Shown: positions 26,337 through 35,092, counted from the first letter of the stretch. The stretch is DNA of 64,000 bases from Scleromatobacter sp038243995 (GCA_038243995.1 JBBRTV010000026.1:1-64000); one strand, 5' to 3'. Translations and numbers: made by a program. Notes: generated by a model from the sequence alone, not told the origin.

Positions 26337-27209
26337 ATGAAAAGCACCCTTCGCCTCGTCTGCGCCGGCGTCCTCGCGCTCATCGCCTCGTCCGCCATGG
26401 CCGACACCATCGCCAAGGGCGGCGGCACCTACGACGCCCGCGGCGTCCAGGTGACGGCCGGCGGCCAGATCCTCTACAACGGCGGCCCGGTCATGACCAA
26501 CACCGCCGGCGTCAAGGTCTACATCATCTGGTACGGCAACTGGGCCGGCAACACCGCGACCACGATCGTCCCGGAATTCCTGAGCCACCTCGGCGGCTCG
26601 GCGTACTACAACATCAACACGACGTACTACGACGCGTCGAACGCCCACATCAAGAATCTCGTGACGCTGGCCGGCCAGACGACCGACAACTACTCGCAAG
26701 GGACCAAGCTGTCGGATGCCAAGATCAAGACGGTCGTCACGACCGCGATCACGAACGGCAGCCTGCCCAAGGACGCGAACGCGCTGTACTTCGTGCTGAC
26801 CTCCAAGGACGTCAACGAGACCTCCGGCTTCTGCACGGCCTATTGCGGCTGGCATACCGCCGGCACGATCAAGAAGGCCAACATCAAGTACTCGTTCGTC
26901 GGCGACGCTGCTCGCTGCATCTCGTCCTGCGCCATCCAGTCGACCAGCCCGAACAACAACGCCGGCGCCGACGGCATGCTGAGCGTGATCGCGCACGAAC
27001 TCGAAGAAACCGTGACGGATCCGAACCCGCGCAGCGGCTGGGCGTTCGCCACCGGCAACGAGAACGCCGACCAGTGCGCCTGGACGTTCGGCACGGAATA
27101 CACCGTGTCCAACGGCTCCAAGGCCAACATGAAAATCAACGGCTTCGACTACCTGATCCAGCAGAACTGGATCCAGGCAACCGCCGGTTCCTGCGCCCTG
27201 CACCTCTGA
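26337..27209 (+). CDS. Secreted EXORDIUM / phosphate-induced protein 1 family protein
   Basis: A 290-residue exported protein with a clear signal peptide (cleavage after ...SSAMA, about residue 22). The mature part has the EXO family landmarks VYIIWYGNW near residue 61 and, toward the C-terminus, AHELEETVTDPNPRSGW. It also has at least six cysteines, in pairs such as FCTAYC and RCISSC, probably forming disulfides. In plants EXO proteins act in the cell wall and growth response; in bacteria the role is not known. HELEETVTD looks like a metal- or active-site helix, but no reaction is established. Lys- and Asn-rich codon use is milder in GC than in the neighbours. A terminator follows at 27272. 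Confidence 0.85.
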   Translation: MKSTLRLVCAGVLALIASSAMADTIAKGGGTYDARGVQVTAGGQILYNGGPVMTNTAGVKVYIIWYGNWAGNTATTIVPEFLSHLGGSAYYNINTTYYDASNAHIKNLVTLAGQTTDNYSQGTKLSDAKIKTVVTTAITNGSLPKDANALYFVLTSKDVNETSGFCTAYCGWHTAGTIKKANIKYSFVGDAARCISSCAIQSTSPNNNAGADGMLSVIAHELEETVTDPNPRSGWAFATGNENADQCAWTFGTEYTVSNGSKANMKINGFDYLIQQNWIQATAGSCALHL

Positions 27210-27271
27210 AGTTGACCCTCGGCGCGCGTGCCGCGCTCCCTCCAGGGAGCCGGCCTTGCGCCCCGGCTCCG

Positions 27272-27307
27272 ACGCCCTGCGCCTCCCGGTGCGGGGCGTT
27301 CTCGTTT
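27272..27307 (+). terminator. Probable terminator of the EXORDIUM-family gene
   Basis: ACGCCCTGC and GCGGGGCGT form a stem (one mismatch) with a small loop, followed by TCTCGTTT. It lies 62 bp after the stop codon. Confidence 0.55.
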
Positions 27308-27320
27308 CTGAGGCCGAGAG

Positions 27321-27668
27321 TCAATGCCCGGCCCGCAGCAGGCGCCCGAGGAGTTGCGCCGCCCAGTCGGGCAGGGTCTCGCCGAAGTCTTCGGCCTGCG
27401 TGAACTCGTCTTCGCCGATCACCGCGCTGTGCGTGAGCTTGCCGACGTCATCGACCGACAGCGTCAGCCAGCCCTCGGCGCCCGCCTCCCATTCGAACGA
27501 GATGCGGCCGTCCGGCTCGACTTGAACCGCCGGTGGACGCGGGGACGAGGCCACCAGTTCGAGCAGGCGCCGGGCGGCGGCGACCGTGGCGGGGGCTGGC
27601 GCGATCCAGCCGCGCTCGCAGACAAGCGGGGCGGCGTCGGCGAGGGCGGTGGCGAGGAGCGGGGACAT
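27321..27668 (-). CDS. Hypothetical protein
   Basis: A 115-residue acidic protein that I do not recognise. It is soluble, without signal peptide or membrane helix. Trp-containing strands (ISFEWEAGAEGWLTLSVDD) suggest a small alpha/beta fold. It lies downstream of flgN on the same strand but beyond the terminator at 27761-27785, so it is probably not part of the flagellar unit. Codon use fits a real gene. The ATG at 27668 was chosen; an upstream in-frame ATG at 27794 would run through the terminator hairpin. Confidence 0.6.
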   Translation of the reverse strand: MSPLLATALADAAPLVCERGWIAPAPATVAAARRLLELVASSPRPPAVQVEPDGRISFEWEAGAEGWLTLSVDDVGKLTHSAVIGEDEFTQAEDFGETLPDWAAQLLGRLLRAGH

Positions 27669-27760
27669 GGCCGTATTGTGATGCGCGACGACCGCGTCCG
27701 CGCCGCGAGGGCACTTCGCGGGCAACGAGAACGTCGCCCGCGAATCCGGCGCCGGACGCA

Positions 27761-27785
27761 AGAAAGGCCCGTCCAGGGCCTTTTC
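27761..27785. terminator. Bidirectional terminator after flgN
   Basis: AAAGGCCC and GGGCCTTTT flank a 5-nt loop, and both strands end in T/A runs. It lies about 35 bp after the flgN stop and should end the flgM-flgN transcript on the minus strand. Confidence 0.75.
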
Positions 27786-27820
27786 GTGGTTCATCGGCGC
27801 TCCGCGAGGAGCGCGCCCGT

Positions 27821-28261
27821 TCAGCTCGCCGCGATCACGCGACCGCTGCCGCGGTTGCCCGAGCCGCTCGCCGAGTACACGCTGGCACTGGCCAGCGGCG
27901 GCGGGATTAGGATGTCGAGCGCCTGGTCGAGCGCGGTCGTCGCGCGGAACAGCGCTTCGCGCTGCGCGGCGACCTGGCCGCTGGCCATGGCCAGTCGCCG
28001 GCGCAGCGGCGGCGGCATCGTGCCGCTGCGCGCCACCTGGGCAAAGCGTTGCATGGCCGCGCTCATCGCGGCCTGCAGGTCGCTGGCGGCGGCTTCCACG
28101 GCGTTCGGATCCTGCTGCGTCAGGGAAGCCCCGAGCGCTGCGATGGTCTGCTCGACGGCCGCCAACGCCGATTCGAGCTCGACGGTGTTCGGCGGCGTCT
28201 GGTGAAGGCCGTGCGGGAGCACGGACCCGGAATGGTGCGGGGTGCTGCGGGGAGTCGTCAC
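27821..28261 (-). CDS. flgN: Probable flagellar export chaperone FlgN
   Basis: A 146-residue, largely helical protein next to flgM, the usual place of flgN. FlgN binds the hook-junction proteins FlgK and FlgL and delivers them to FlhA. The sequence shows the amphipathic helices of the family (LESALAAVEQTIAALGASL, LRRRLAMASGQVAAQ) but is too diverged for a call on motifs alone; gene order carries most of the weight. The clients flgK and flgL are at 37279-40521. It starts 34 bp after flgM. Confidence 0.75.
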   Translation of the reverse strand: MTTPRSTPHHSGSVLPHGLHQTPPNTVELESALAAVEQTIAALGASLTQQDPNAVEAAASDLQAAMSAAMQRFAQVARSGTMPPPLRRRLAMASGQVAAQREALFRATTALDQALDILIPPPLASASVYSASGSGNRGSGRVIAAS

Positions 28262-28295
28262 GAGGACTTCCGTTTCGAGAAAGGGGCGGGCGCGC

Positions 28296-28616
28296 TCAGT
28301 GCGACTTCTGCGAACGTCCCAGCAATTCCTGGGCGTTGGCGATCAGCTTGTCGGCGATCGCCCCGTGATTGACCGAGAACTTGCCGTCCTTGATCGCCTG
28401 GGCGATGCGGTCGACCTTCGCGGAATCGAAGGACGGATCGGCGCCGGCGGCGCTGAGCAGGCTGGCGGCTGGCGACAGTTCGACCTGCGTGCTCGCGTCG
28501 GAGGAAGCGGCCGCGGTCGCGGTCGTCGCCTTCTTGTCCTGGCTGGTGTTGGCCGTCTTGCGATCGCTGGTGACTGCGGTCGTCGGGGCGGTGCTGTTGA
28601 TGTTGCCAATCTTCAT
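28296..28616 (-). CDS. flgM: Anti-sigma-28 factor FlgM
   Basis: A 106-residue protein that holds FliA inactive until the hook is complete and FlgM is exported through it. The N-terminus MKIGNIN is typical, the middle is a Thr/Ala/Ser-rich disordered segment, and the C-terminal half has the sigma-binding helices (VDRIAQAIKDGKFSV, IADKLIANAQELL). A well-matched sigma-28 promoter lies at 28671-28697, so flgM is driven by the factor it inhibits. First gene of flgM-flgN, divergent in function but co-oriented with flgA. Confidence 0.93.
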   Translation of the reverse strand: MKIGNINSTAPTTAVTSDRKTANTSQDKKATTATAAASSDASTQVELSPAASLLSAAGADPSFDSAKVDRIAQAIKDGKFSVNHGAIADKLIANAQELLGRSQKSH

Positions 28617-28670
28617 GATGCTCTCCAGAGGGCGGGTATGAATGCCCTCATGCCCATGCGGTGTGACACT

Positions 28671-28697
28671 GTTTCGGCAGTCTCAAAACGAACTTTA
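28671..28697 (-). promoter_or_regulatory. Sigma-28 (FliA) promoter of flgM
   Basis: On the minus strand TAAAGTTC, an 11-nt spacer and GCCGAAAC match the FliA consensus TAAAGTTT-N11-GCCGATAA closely. It lies 55 bp upstream of the flgM start. This predicts late-class feedback expression of flgM and flgN. Confidence 0.85.
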
Positions 28698-28737
28698 GCG
28701 ATATTTCCGGAAATCTTCGGCCGGGCAAGGACGGGGC

Positions 28738-29499
28738 TCACAGCGTCATCTCCACTTGGCGGTCGCCGCTCGGCCGCGTGTTGAGTATGCGGCCACTTTC
28801 GGTGCGCACGCGCGCCACCTGGCCTTCGACCCCGGCGTTCACTGCCTGGCCTTCCGTCACTACCTCCCAGCCGGGACCGAGCGCAGTGACGCGCACCGTC
28901 TCGCCCGCGGCGAAATATTGTCGCGCCTTGAGGTCGGTCTGGCGCAGCGTGGCACCCGCGTTCAGGTTGCGGCCCAGCAGGCGGCCGACGACCTGGGCCG
29001 GATCCGGCACGGCCGCGCCAGGCGCCGCCGCGATGTCCACTTCCGCCTGTTCGAGCTCCCCCGCCTCCAGCACCGTGCCGGCCGCGAGGTTGCTCCTGAC
29101 GACCGTCGCCTGCATGAACACGCTGACGGTGATCGGCAGCGACACGTTCCACAGCCGGGCGCCCTGGGTGCAGCGCAGGCCCATGCGGGTCGCGCCCCAG
29201 ACGGGCAGGCCGGGCGGCAGGTAGGGTTCGATGCGCTGGCAAGGCGCGAGGCGCAGGCGCGGGTCGAGCTTGCCGACCTTCACCTCCACGCGCGCCGTGC
29301 GCCCGCCCGCCGCCGCAGCGTTCGCGCCGGAGCGGGCCATGGCCTCGACCTGATGCAGCAGCGCGGGGTCGGGTGCATAGGTCGGCTCCTGCTCCTGGCC
29401 GATCGCCGTGCCGCACGCCCCCAGCGCGATCGCGAGCGTCGTCGACCGCGCGAGGCGGGAGACGAAGGACGCTGGAGTCGGAGCGGGGCGATTGATCAC
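28738..29499 (-). CDS. flgA: Flagellar basal body P-ring chaperone FlgA
   Basis: Periplasmic chaperone for assembly of the FlgI P ring. 253 residues with an N-terminal export signal (hydrophobic segment about 15-33) and a C-terminal SAF-type domain, marked by RSNLAAGTVLEAGELEQ, VVGRLLGRNLNAGATLRQTDL and the end GRILNTRPSGDRQVEM. It is divergent from flgB, with which it shares a ~220-bp promoter region. It precedes flgM on the minus strand, but flgM also has its own promoter in the gap. Confidence 0.93.
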   Translation of the reverse strand: MINRPAPTPASFVSRLARSTTLAIALGACGTAIGQEQEPTYAPDPALLHQVEAMARSGANAAAAGGRTARVEVKVGKLDPRLRLAPCQRIEPYLPPGLPVWGATRMGLRCTQGARLWNVSLPITVSVFMQATVVRSNLAAGTVLEAGELEQAEVDIAAAPGAAVPDPAQVVGRLLGRNLNAGATLRQTDLKARQYFAAGETVRVTALGPGWEVVTEGQAVNAGVEGQVARVRTESGRILNTRPSGDRQVEMTL

Positions 29500-29718
29500 G
29501 GACAGGGCCTGGATATGGGGGGTGATGGCGACTTTAGGGAAGCGGGCCCGGTGCGGTGAGATGAATTGCGGGCCCTTCCCCTGTCTTATCGGCCTTCAGT
29601 TGCGGGACTTGACTTTCACAATCGCTCTCCATGGCCGTCGATCCGTGCGCCGCTGGCAAGAGCGGCGCGGCTTCGCAGGCCCGGACTGCGCCCCGCAGCA
29701 TTCACCAAGGTGGCACCG

Positions 29719-30141
29719 ATGCTCAACCGAATGACAGACTCGCTCGACTTCCAGGCCCAGGCGCTCACGCTGCGGGCGGAACGCCAGCGCCTGATCGCCG
29801 GCAACATCGCCAACGCCGACACGCCGGGCTACGTCGCCCGTGACATGGACTTCGCCAGCGCCTTGCGCGAGGCCACGGGCACCCAGGCCGCCGGCAGCAC
29901 GATGAATGGCATGAGCGTGACCAGCGCCGGCCACATCCCGCTGGGCACCGGCTCCGCCGGCGCCCTCGGCCTCAAGTACGCCGCGCCGTCGCAGACCAAC
30001 CTGGACAGCAACACCGTCGACATGGACCGCGAGCGCGCCAGCTTCGTCGACAACTCGGTGAAGTACGAAGCGACGCTGCGCTTCATCAACACGAACGTCC
30101 GCACGATGCTGGACGCGATGAAGAGCGCCAGCCAGGGCTGA
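29719..30141 (+). CDS. flgB: Flagellar proximal rod protein FlgB
   Basis: Rod subunit of the basal body, exported by the flagellar type III apparatus. 140 residues with the conserved N-terminal helix containing RQRLIAGNIANADTPGY and a C-terminal helix typical of axial proteins. First gene of the long flgB-flgL run. The start at 29719 has AAGGTGG just upstream; the longer open frame before it is not rod-protein-like. Confidence 0.95.
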   Translation: MLNRMTDSLDFQAQALTLRAERQRLIAGNIANADTPGYVARDMDFASALREATGTQAAGSTMNGMSVTSAGHIPLGTGSAGALGLKYAAPSQTNLDSNTVDMDRERASFVDNSVKYEATLRFINTNVRTMLDAMKSASQG

Positions 30142-30153
30142 CCGGAGCGAATC

Positions 30154-30570
30154 ATGAGCCTGTTCAAGATCTTCGACATTTCGGGCAGCGCGATCAGCTC
30201 CCAGAGCCAGCGCCTCAACGTTGTCGCCTCCAACCTCGCGAACGTCGACACCGTGGCCGGCCCGGACGGCAAGGCCTACAAGGCGCGCGAAGTCACCTTC
30301 CAGACGGTGATGATGAGCACGCCCGACGGCGCGCCGGGCGCGGGCGTCAAGGTCTCCGGCGTCAACGAGAACCAGGCGCCCGGCCGCAAGGTGCACGACC
30401 CGAATTCGCCGAGTGCCGACGCCGACGGCTACGTCACGTATTCGAACGTGAACGCGGTCGACGAGATGGTCAACATGATCTCCGCCTCGCGCTCGTACCA
30501 GAACAACATCGAAGTGATGAACACCGCCAAGACCCTGCTGATGAAGACGCTGCAGATGGGCCAGGGCTGA
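30154..30570 (+). CDS. flgC: Flagellar proximal rod protein FlgC
   Basis: Rod subunit, 138 residues, the usual length. It has the N-terminal axial motif RLNVVASNLANVDT, the central VTFQTVM and VSGVNENQAPGRKVHDP segments, and the C-terminal helix NMISASRSYQNNIEVMNTAK. It starts 12 bp after flgB and is surely co-transcribed. Confidence 0.97.
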   Translation: MSLFKIFDISGSAISSQSQRLNVVASNLANVDTVAGPDGKAYKAREVTFQTVMMSTPDGAPGAGVKVSGVNENQAPGRKVHDPNSPSADADGYVTYSNVNAVDEMVNMISASRSYQNNIEVMNTAKTLLMKTLQMGQG

Positions 30571-30601
30571 CGCCTGACGAAGAACCACAACGGAAGCCCC
30601 C

Positions 30602-31264
30602 ATGGCCATCAACCCGCTCGCCGGCACGTCCGGCACCGCCAAGACGACCGACACGACCAGCCTCGGCTCGTCGACGACGGCCCAGGATCAGTCGGACCGC
30701 TTCCTGAAGCTGCTCGTCGCGCAGATGGCGAACCAGGATCCGCTGAACCCGATGGACAGCGCCCAGGTCACGAGCCAGATGGCGCAGATCAGTACCGTGC
30801 AGGGCGTGCAGACGCTCAACACCACCGTCACCGGCCTCACGGCGCAGTTCACGCAGTTGCAGACCATGCAGGGCGCGGCGCTGGTCGGCCACGACGTCGC
30901 GACCGAGGGCAACGCCGTGCGCGTCAACACCACCACCGGCAAGGGCGACGGCGGCTTCGAGATCGCCAACCCGGCGACGGACGTCAAGGTCGACGTCATC
31001 AATGCCGCGGGCCAGACCATCTCCACCCTCGACCTCGGCGCGCAGGCCTCGGGTCGCCACAGCTTCAGCCTCGACCTGCCCACCGACGCCCAGAGCCAGG
31101 CGCTCACGTTCAAGGTCACCTCGGTGAACAAGGGCACCGCGGTGGACACGCTGCCGCTGGCCTACAACACGATCAGCGCCGTCAGCACGATCAACGGCCA
31201 GCTCGCGCTCGAACTCAACAACGGCCAACGCGTCGCCTACAGCGCGATCTGGTCCTTCCTCTGA
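30602..31264 (+). CDS. flgD: Flagellar hook capping/scaffold protein FlgD
   Basis: Cap that guides hook subunit assembly and is later discarded. 220 residues: a disordered Ser/Thr-rich start, the conserved block FLKLLVAQMANQDPLNPMD, then the Ig-like/Tudor C-terminal region with a FlgD Ig-fold (VKVDVINAAGQTISTLDLG). It lies 31 bp after flgC. Confidence 0.96.
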   Translation: MAINPLAGTSGTAKTTDTTSLGSSTTAQDQSDRFLKLLVAQMANQDPLNPMDSAQVTSQMAQISTVQGVQTLNTTVTGLTAQFTQLQTMQGAALVGHDVATEGNAVRVNTTTGKGDGGFEIANPATDVKVDVINAAGQTISTLDLGAQASGRHSFSLDLPTDAQSQALTFKVTSVNKGTAVDTLPLAYNTISAVSTINGQLALELNNGQRVAYSAIWSFL

Positions 31265-31337
31265 CCGTCGCCGCGCGCCCTCCGCGGCCGCGCGCGGCGC
31301 CCCCGAACGCCTACCTTCCCGTCCCAGGAGTCACTCC

Positions 31338-32609
31338 ATGAGCTTCCAGCAAGGCCTGTCCGGCCTCAGCGCCGCCTCGAAGAACCTCGAAGTCATCGGC
31401 AACAACGTCGCCAATGCGAACACCTATGGCGAGAAGTCGTCGCGCGCAGAATTCGCCGACATATACGCGGCAGCCATGGTCGGCTCCTCCGGCGGCAACC
31501 GCCAGGCCGGTATCGGCGTGCAGGTGGCCACGGTCTCGCAGCAGTTCACGCAGGGCAACATCACGCCCACGGGGAACCCGCTCGACCTGGCGATCAACGG
31601 CAATGGCTTCTTCCAGGTGCAGAACGCCGGCGGCCAGACCGAGTACACCCGCAACGGACAGTTCAAGGTGAGCTCGACCGGCTACATCGTCAGCGACCAG
31701 GGCAACAAGCTGCTCGGCTACGCCGCGGACGCGCAAGGCAACATCGTGCCCGGACGCGCGGTGCCGCTGCAACTGCCGACCGCCGGCATCGACCCCAACG
31801 CGACCAAGAAAGTGACCATCGAGTTCAACCTCGACTCGCGCGCGGCCGTCACCCTGCCGGCGACCGCGCCGCCGGCGATCGACTTCACGAACCAGAAGAC
31901 CTACAACAACGCCACCTCGGTGACGATGTTCGACGCCAAGGGCCAGGACGTCGCGGTCAGCTACTACTACCAGAAGACCGCCACCGACCAGTGGGACGTC
32001 TACGCGACGGCCAACGGCACCAGCGTCAACGGCACCAACGCCAATCCGTTGCCGGTCGCCTCGCTGACTTATTCCGCCGACGGCAGCACGGTGCTCTCGC
32101 CGGCGGGCGCCGTCACCATGAACATCCCGGCCACGACCAACGCCGCCGGCGCCGCGACCCTGCCGATCTCGAACATCCAGCTCGACATGACGACCGCCAC
32201 CGAGTTCGGCTCCAACTTCGGCGTGACCAACCTCGTGCAGGACGGCTACGCCGCCGGCCAGCTGACGGGCGTGCAGGTCGACGACACCGGCAAGCTGATC
32301 GCCCAGTACTCCAACGGCCAGTCCAAGGCGGCCGGCCAGGTCGAGCTTGCGACCTTCCGCAATCCGCAAGGTCTCGCCGCGCAGGGCGGCAATACCTGGG
32401 AACAGACGGGGGCCTCGGGCGGCCCCATCCTCGGCGTTCCCGGCGACGGCAACCTGGGCGTCGTCAGCTCTGGCGCGCTGGAAGAGTCGAACGTCGACCT
32501 CACGGCCGAACTGGTCGCCATGATCACCGCGCAGCGCGACTACCAGGCGAACGCCCAGACCATCAAGACGATGGACCAGGCGATGCAGACGCTGGTCAAC
32601 CTCCGCTGA
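31338..32609 (+). CDS. flgE: Flagellar hook protein FlgE
   Basis: Subunit of the hook, the universal joint. 423 residues with N-terminal GLSGLSAASKNLEVIGNNVANANTYG-type axial helix, the TPTGNPLDLAINGNGFFQV motif shared by FlgE, FlgF and FlgG, a variable middle (about 150-330) and the C-terminal helix ELVAMITAQRDYQANAQTIK. A 73-bp gap from flgD has no obvious promoter or terminator. Confidence 0.96.
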   Translation: MSFQQGLSGLSAASKNLEVIGNNVANANTYGEKSSRAEFADIYAAAMVGSSGGNRQAGIGVQVATVSQQFTQGNITPTGNPLDLAINGNGFFQVQNAGGQTEYTRNGQFKVSSTGYIVSDQGNKLLGYAADAQGNIVPGRAVPLQLPTAGIDPNATKKVTIEFNLDSRAAVTLPATAPPAIDFTNQKTYNNATSVTMFDAKGQDVAVSYYYQKTATDQWDVYATANGTSVNGTNANPLPVASLTYSADGSTVLSPAGAVTMNIPATTNAAGAATLPISNIQLDMTTATEFGSNFGVTNLVQDGYAAGQLTGVQVDDTGKLIAQYSNGQSKAAGQVELATFRNPQGLAAQGGNTWEQTGASGGPILGVPGDGNLGVVSSGALEESNVDLTAELVAMITAQRDYQANAQTIKTMDQAMQTLVNLR

Positions 32610-32637
32610 TCGCCAGAGAACGCAAGAGGAGACGAGC

Positions 32638-33363
32638 ATGGACCGCATGATCTACCTGTCGATGTCGGGCGCGAAAGCGGCCCTGCAGCGCCAGGACACG
32701 CTCGCCAACAACCTCGCCAACGTCTCGACGAACGGCTTTCGCGCCGAACTCACGGCGTTCCGCGCGGTGCCCGTGCGCGGCGACGGGGCGTCGACGCGGG
32801 TCTACTCGCTGGAGACGACGCCGGGCTACAGCAGCGAGCAGGGCGCCTACACCCAGACCGGCCGCAACCTCGACGTCGCCATGACCGGCAACGCCTGGCT
32901 GGCCGTGCAGTCGCTCGACGGCACCGAGGCCTACACGCGCGCCGGCGCGATGCAGGTCAATTCGGAAGGCGTGCTCACGACGCTGACCGGCCTGCAGGTC
33001 AACGGCGACGGCGGCCCGATCAGCGTGCCGGCGAACGCCGAAGTGGCGATCGGCGCCGACGGCACCATCACCGCCAAGGTCGGCAACACGAAGGCGACCA
33101 CGATCGGCAAGCTCAAGCTCGTCACCCCCGACGCGGCCATGACGCGCGGCGCCGACGGCCTGTTCCGTGCCGATGCGGGCGACCTGCCCGCCGATCCGGC
33201 CGCCCGCGTGCAGGACGGCGCGCTCGAGGGCTCCAACGTGAGCCCGGTCGAGACGATGATCGGCATGATCGCCGCGGCGCGCCAGTTCGAGCACCAGATG
33301 AAGATGCTCGAGAACGCCGAGAAGCAGGACTCGCAGGCCGCGAAGCTGCTGTCGGAGAACTGA
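32638..33363 (+). CDS. flgF: Flagellar proximal rod protein FlgF
   Basis: Rod subunit, 241 residues, the usual size. It has the N-terminal motif RQDTLANNLANVSTNGFRA, the FlgE/F/G-family segment TGRNLDVAMTGNAWLAVQ and the C-terminal EGSNVSPVETMIGMIAAARQFE. It starts 28 bp after flgE. A 202-bp gap with tandem hairpins separates it from flgG. Confidence 0.95.
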   Translation: MDRMIYLSMSGAKAALQRQDTLANNLANVSTNGFRAELTAFRAVPVRGDGASTRVYSLETTPGYSSEQGAYTQTGRNLDVAMTGNAWLAVQSLDGTEAYTRAGAMQVNSEGVLTTLTGLQVNGDGGPISVPANAEVAIGADGTITAKVGNTKATTIGKLKLVTPDAAMTRGADGLFRADAGDLPADPAARVQDGALEGSNVSPVETMIGMIAAARQFEHQMKMLENAEKQDSQAAKLLSEN

Positions 33364-33400
33364 TCCCCGTGGCCCGCAGGGCCGCGCAGGGGTCGACACG

Positions 33401-33438
33401 GGCGCGCGCCCTGCGCGCCTTCCGCCGTCTCCCGGCGG
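33401..33438 (+). terminator. Tandem stem-loops between flgF and flgG
   Basis: GGCGCGC/GCGCGCC (5-nt loop) and CCGCCG/CGGCGG (5-nt loop) are two strong hairpins one after the other in the largest gap of the flg run. There is only a short pyrimidine tract, so they may weaken rather than end transcription, or protect the upstream mRNA. flgG may then need its own promoter between 33440 and 33560. Confidence 0.35.
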
Positions 33439-33565
33439 TGCGCGCCCGCGGGCCAGGTTCAGCGCAAGGTCAGGAACAGGGCGCGGTAAGCCCCCCTTAT
33501 CCGGAAGATCCCACCCTCAAGTTTTGGCGAAGATGAACACATCACCCGACTGGGAGTTCGTCGTC

Positions 33566-34348
33566 ATGCTTCGCTCACTGTGGATCTCGAAAACCGGCAT
33601 GGAAGCCCAACAGCTCCAGCTGGACAACATCTCGCACAACCTCGCCAACGTGGCGACGAACGGCTACAAGAAGAGCCACGCGGTCTTCGAAGACCTGATC
33701 TACCAGAACCTGCGCCAGTCCGGCGCGGCCAGTTCCGACCAGTCGCAACTGCCCACGGGCCTGCAGGTCGGCCTCGGTGTCCGCCCCGTGGCCACCGCGC
33801 GCGACTTCACGCAGGGCGCGCTGCAGCAGACCGGCAACACGCTGGACGTCGCGATCAGCGGCAACGGCTTCCTCCAGGTGACCATGCCCGACGGCACCAC
33901 CGGCTACACCCGCGACGGCTCGTTGAAGATGGACTCGCAGGGCCAGATCGTCACCAACAACGGCTATACCGTGCAGCCCGGCATCACCGTGCCGCCCACC
34001 GCGCAGTCGGTCACGATCGCCTCCGACGGCACTGTCAGCGCCGTGCTGCCCGGCCAGGCCGCGCCGCAGACGCTGGGCCAGCTGCAGCTCGCGAACTTCG
34101 CGAACCCGGCCGGGCTCGACCCCAAGGGCGAGAACCTCTACTCGGAGACCGGCTCGTCCGGTTCGCCGAGCGCCGGCGCGCCCGGCACCAACGGCCTGGG
34201 CAAGCTGCAACAGGGCTTCACCGAGACCAGCAACGTCAACGTGGTCGAGGAGCTCGTCTCGATGATCTCCACGCAGCGCGCCTATGAACTGAATTCGAAG
34301 GCGATCACGACGTCCGACCAGATGCTCCAGCGTCTCGGCCAGCTCTGA
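33566..34348 (+). CDS. flgG: Flagellar distal rod protein FlgG
   Basis: Distal rod subunit, 260 residues, exactly the typical FlgG length when started at 33566 (GGGAG at 33552-33556). Motifs: MLRSLWISKTGMEAQQLQLD, HNLANVATNGYKK, NTLDVAISGNGFLQVTMPDG, and the C-terminal ETSNVNVVEELVSMISTQRAYELNSKAI. It starts the second part of the run, after hairpins at 33401-33438. Confidence 0.97.
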   Translation: MLRSLWISKTGMEAQQLQLDNISHNLANVATNGYKKSHAVFEDLIYQNLRQSGAASSDQSQLPTGLQVGLGVRPVATARDFTQGALQQTGNTLDVAISGNGFLQVTMPDGTTGYTRDGSLKMDSQGQIVTNNGYTVQPGITVPPTAQSVTIASDGTVSAVLPGQAAPQTLGQLQLANFANPAGLDPKGENLYSETGSSGSPSAGAPGTNGLGKLQQGFTETSNVNVVEELVSMISTQRAYELNSKAITTSDQMLQRLGQL

Positions 34349-34379
34349 TCCTTCTCGCACGGCAACGCCAAAGATCCCC

Positions 34380-35087
34380 ATGCTCACGCGCCTCGTCTTC
34401 GTCGCTACCGCCGTCTCGGCGCTGGTCATGCTCTGCGGCTGCAGCACCATCGATCGCGTCAATTCGACGCTGTACCCGGTGCCCCAGGTCAGCGCCGCCG
34501 AGATGATCGCCGCCAACGCGCCGCAGGCCGACAGCTACAAGCCGGCGCTGAACGGGGCGATCTTCCAGCAGTCGCAGTACCGCCCGATGCTCGAAGACCA
34601 TCGCGCGCGCCTCGTCGGCGACACGCTGACCGTCACCATCTCCGAGAAGCTCTCCGCGACGCAGAGCGCGACCAGCACCATAGACAAGAGCGGCAAGATC
34701 GCCGGCAGCATCACGAACATCCCCTTCATCTCGCCGTCCTACCTGGGCAAGCTGACGACCGGCGGATCGACCGAGAACAGCTCGGCCGGCAAGGGCCAGA
34801 CCGCGAACACCAACGACTTCACCGGCTCGATCACCGCCACCGTGGTCAACGTGCTGCCGAACGGCCACCTGTTGATCCGCGGCGAGAAGCAGATCGGCGT
34901 GAACCAGAACGTCGACACGCTGCAGTTCACCGGCCAGGTCGACCCCCAGACGATCTTGCCCGGCAACGTCGTGCAGAGCACCCAGATCGCCAACGTGCGT
35001 ATCCAGCAGAGCGGACGCGGTGCGCAGGCCGATGCGCAGGCGATGGGCTGGCTCGCGCGCTTCTTCCTGAACCTGATGCCGGTGTGA
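34380..35087 (+). CDS. flgH: Flagellar L-ring lipoprotein FlgH
   Basis: Outer-membrane ring protein around the distal rod. 235 residues with a lipoprotein signal ending LCGC, which makes Cys21 the lipidated residue. Later blocks typical of FlgH are RARLVGDTLTVTISE, NVLPNGHLLIRGEKQIGVNQ and the end AQAMGWLARFFLNLMPV. It is followed immediately by flgI. Confidence 0.96.
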   Translation: MLTRLVFVATAVSALVMLCGCSTIDRVNSTLYPVPQVSAAEMIAANAPQADSYKPALNGAIFQQSQYRPMLEDHRARLVGDTLTVTISEKLSATQSATSTIDKSGKIAGSITNIPFISPSYLGKLTTGGSTENSSAGKGQTANTNDFTGSITATVVNVLPNGHLLIRGEKQIGVNQNVDTLQFTGQVDPQTILPGNVVQSTQIANVRIQQSGRGAQADAQAMGWLARFFLNLMPV

Positions 35088-35092
35088 TCGCC

